The notes under the pieces: model-generated
What the model saw: the letters and a program-made list of their open reading frames with translations, nothing else
Told to the model about the DNA's origin: nothing
Databases searched by the model: none
Assembly (NCBI RefSeq): GCF_018863395.1
Contig: NZ_JAHKRR010000002.1
Location: forward strand, 372,001-436,000
Source: Sinomicrobium weinanense
GTDB lineage: Bacteria; Bacteroidota; Bacteroidia; Flavobacteriales; Flavobacteriaceae
DNA length: 64,000 bases
Direction of reading: 5' to 3'
Made by a program: the position numbers and the translations under genes
In this document: piece after piece, positions 62,373 to 64,000 of the stretch
Layout of the letters: every line of letters begins with the position of its first letter
Position numbering within the stretch: position 1 is the stretch's first letter

Positions 62373-64000
62373 ATGAGCCTAACCACCGAAAACACCTTTG
62401 AAATCGCTTTGGTACAATCGCTTGTCGAAAACGGCGGTTATATCCAGGGCAATGCAGAAGACTACAGCCCCGAGTTGGGTTTGTTTAAATACGAGGTCAT
62501 TGCCTTTTTGCAACAATCGCAACCTAAAAAATGGGATAAAATAACCGCCATACACGGCGCCGATACCCACAATAGGGTCATCAATCGGCTCTGTAAGGAA
62601 ATGGATTTACGCGGCAGCCTGGACGTATTGCGCAAAGGGTTTGTAGATTATGGCGTTCGGTTTCAAATGGCGTTTTTTAAGCCGGCTTCCGGCCTTAACC
62701 CCGATGCGGTGGATTTGTACAATAAAAACAGCCTAAAGGTTTACCGTCAAATCTATTACAGCAACAAAAACAAAAACTCGGTAGATGTGGTGTTGGCCTT
62801 AAACGGGATTCCGGTGGCCACCTTGGAACTTAAAAACCAGTTTACAGGACAGAACGTGGGCAATGCCCTAAAACAATACAGCACCACCAGAGACAACCGC
62901 GAGCTGTTGTTTGCCTTTAAAAAACGGGCTTTGGTGCATTTTGCCGTAGATCAGGACGAAGTGTTTATGTGTACCAAACTGGAAGGTCACAAGACCTTTT
63001 GGCTTCCTTTCAATAAAGGTGACAACAATGGTAGAGGTAATCCGAAAAATCCGAATGGTTACCGCACGGCTTACCTGTGGGAGGATATTTTTGTTAAAGA
63101 CAGTTGGATGGAAATCCTGCAACGTTTTGTACACCTGCAAACAGAAGAAATAGAAACTAACGGCAAAACCTATAAAAAAGAAAAACTCATTTTTCCGCGT
63201 TACCACCAGTTGGATGTGGTCAGAAAAATCACTGGCGATGTTTACAGTGCTGGTGCCGGTAAAAACTATTTGGTACAGCATTCGGCCGGTTCGGGAAAAA
63301 GTAATTCCATTGCTTGGTTAGCTTACCGTTTGTCGGGCTTGCACAACCAAGAAAACAAACGGGTATTCGATTCTGTAATTGTAATAACAGACCGTCGGGT
63401 ACTGGACAAACAATTACAAGACACCATTTATCAGTTTGAACACAAACAAGGTGTAGTTCAAAAAATAGATAAGGACAGTACACAGTTGGCTAACGCTCTA
63501 GGTCAAGGCACCAATATTATCATCACTACTTTACAAAAATTCCCGTTTGTAATTGATAAAGTAGGTGAACTTCCCGACAGGAAATATGCGGTGTTGATAG
63601 ACGAAGCTCATAGTTCGCAAGGTGGTGAAGCTAGTAAAAAGATGAAAGAAGTCTTGACTACCAAAGACCTGGCCATGGCCGCCGAAGAAGAAGCCACCTA
63701 TGGTGATGCCGATTATAGTGGCGAAGATATGGTACGCGAGCAAGTAGAAAAATCTGCTGCAGCAAGAGGACAACAAGACAATATTTCTTTTTTTGCCTTT
63801 ACCGCCACTCCCAAATACAAAACCTTACAGGTGTTTGGTGTAAAAGGAAAAGACGGTAAGCCTAAGCCATTTCATTTGTATTCCATGCGTCAAGCCATTG
63901 AAGAAGGGTTTATTTTAGATGTATTACAAAACTACACTACTTATGAACTCTACTTTAAACTTACAAAGGCCATAGAAGACGATCCGGAACTCAATAAGAA
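62373..64000 (+). CDS. hsdR: Type I restriction endonuclease subunit, partial
   Basis: At least 542 codons from the ATG at 62373, open to the right edge. N-terminal nuclease (YYSNKNKNSVDVVLALNGIPVATLELKNQFTGQNVGNALKQY, PD-(D/E)XK with D...ExK), then an SF2 translocase: QHSAGSGKSNSIAWLAYRL (Walker A), VLIDEAHSSQGGEASKKM (DEAH) and FFAFTATPKYKTLQVFG. The 3' end lies outside the window. It starts 3 nt after the NACHT-TOPRIM gene, so it belongs to the same operon. Confidence 0.95.
   Translation, partial: MSLTTENTFEIALVQSLVENGGYIQGNAEDYSPELGLFKYEVIAFLQQSQPKKWDKITAIHGADTHNRVINRLCKEMDLRGSLDVLRKGFVDYGVRFQMAFFKPASGLNPDAVDLYNKNSLKVYRQIYYSNKNKNSVDVVLALNGIPVATLELKNQFTGQNVGNALKQYSTTRDNRELLFAFKKRALVHFAVDQDEVFMCTKLEGHKTFWLPFNKGDNNGRGNPKNPNGYRTAYLWEDIFVKDSWMEILQRFVHLQTEEIETNGKTYKKEKLIFPRYHQLDVVRKITGDVYSAGAGKNYLVQHSAGSGKSNSIAWLAYRLSGLHNQENKRVFDSVIVITDRRVLDKQLQDTIYQFEHKQGVVQKIDKDSTQLANALGQGTNIIITTLQKFPFVIDKVGELPDRKYAVLIDEAHSSQGGEASKKMKEVLTTKDLAMAAEEEATYGDADYSGEDMVREQVEKSAAARGQQDNISFFAFTATPKYKTLQVFGVKGKDGKPKPFHLYSMRQAIEEGFILDVLQNYTTYELYFKLTKAIEDDPELNK

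Overview
The window looks like a Flavobacteriaceae (Bacteroidota) chromosome carrying one end of an integrated mobile element. Evidence for the lineage: gldF/gldG gliding genes, DUF2911/DUF4870/head-GIN proteins, Bacteroidota-type promoters (TTG...TAnnTTTG), frequent TTG starts, and a phage_int_SAM_5-type integrase with Bacteroidota-type mobilisation genes. Bases 1-44159 are ordinary, moderately GC-rich host backbone. From about 44160 to the right edge the DNA is AT-richer and accessory.

Backbone (1-44159): partial glucosaminidase; hemL; a SulP-STAS-pseudo-carbonic-anhydrase fusion; a methionine block made of a SAM-I riboswitch, a three-domain MetX/aspartokinase/homoserine dehydrogenase gene and metZ, interrupted by a decarboxylase and a fic toxin gene; a previously uncalled 57-aa VbhA-like antitoxin convergent with fic; rluD with a PASTA gene; ddl; coaD; ada; alr; a DUF4870/PadR/PspC/GIN envelope cluster; lnt; pssA; gldF/gldG; phoH; purC; an MFS gene; and mnmE (trmE). 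Intergenic regions are rich in palindromic repeats, some acting as apparent bidirectional terminators, and in heptamer tandem repeats.

Mobile element (44160 to at least 64000): it begins directly after the 3' end of mnmE, the same gene end used by SGI1 in Proteobacteria. Order: integrase, small membrane protein, excisionase-like HTH, primase-helicase, iteron-like repeats (possible oriV), toprim primase, hairpins (possible oriT), MobC, relaxase, accessory membrane protein.

Most notable system (50828-53039): a leftward two-gene operon encoding an ECF sigma factor and, 1 nt later, a Cas12f/TnpB-like protein that appears to have lost all three RuvC catalytic residues. Just downstream is a structured RNA-like stretch (three small hairpins) followed by a possible guide. 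Seventeen bases of that guide match, with one mismatch and with a 5' G, a site inside a large inverted repeat upstream of the sigma gene and oriented toward it. This fits an RNA-guided transcription (dCas12f-sigmaE) module that may activate its own operon. The protein family call is strong; guide boundaries and autoregulation are inference.

Defence cargo (54526-64000): a type I restriction-modification operon (hsdM, hsdS, partial hsdR) with two inserted genes: a GHKL-ATPase/PD-(D/E)XK protein and a NACHT protein carrying a C-terminal TOPRIM domain. The right end of the element and of hsdR lie outside the window.
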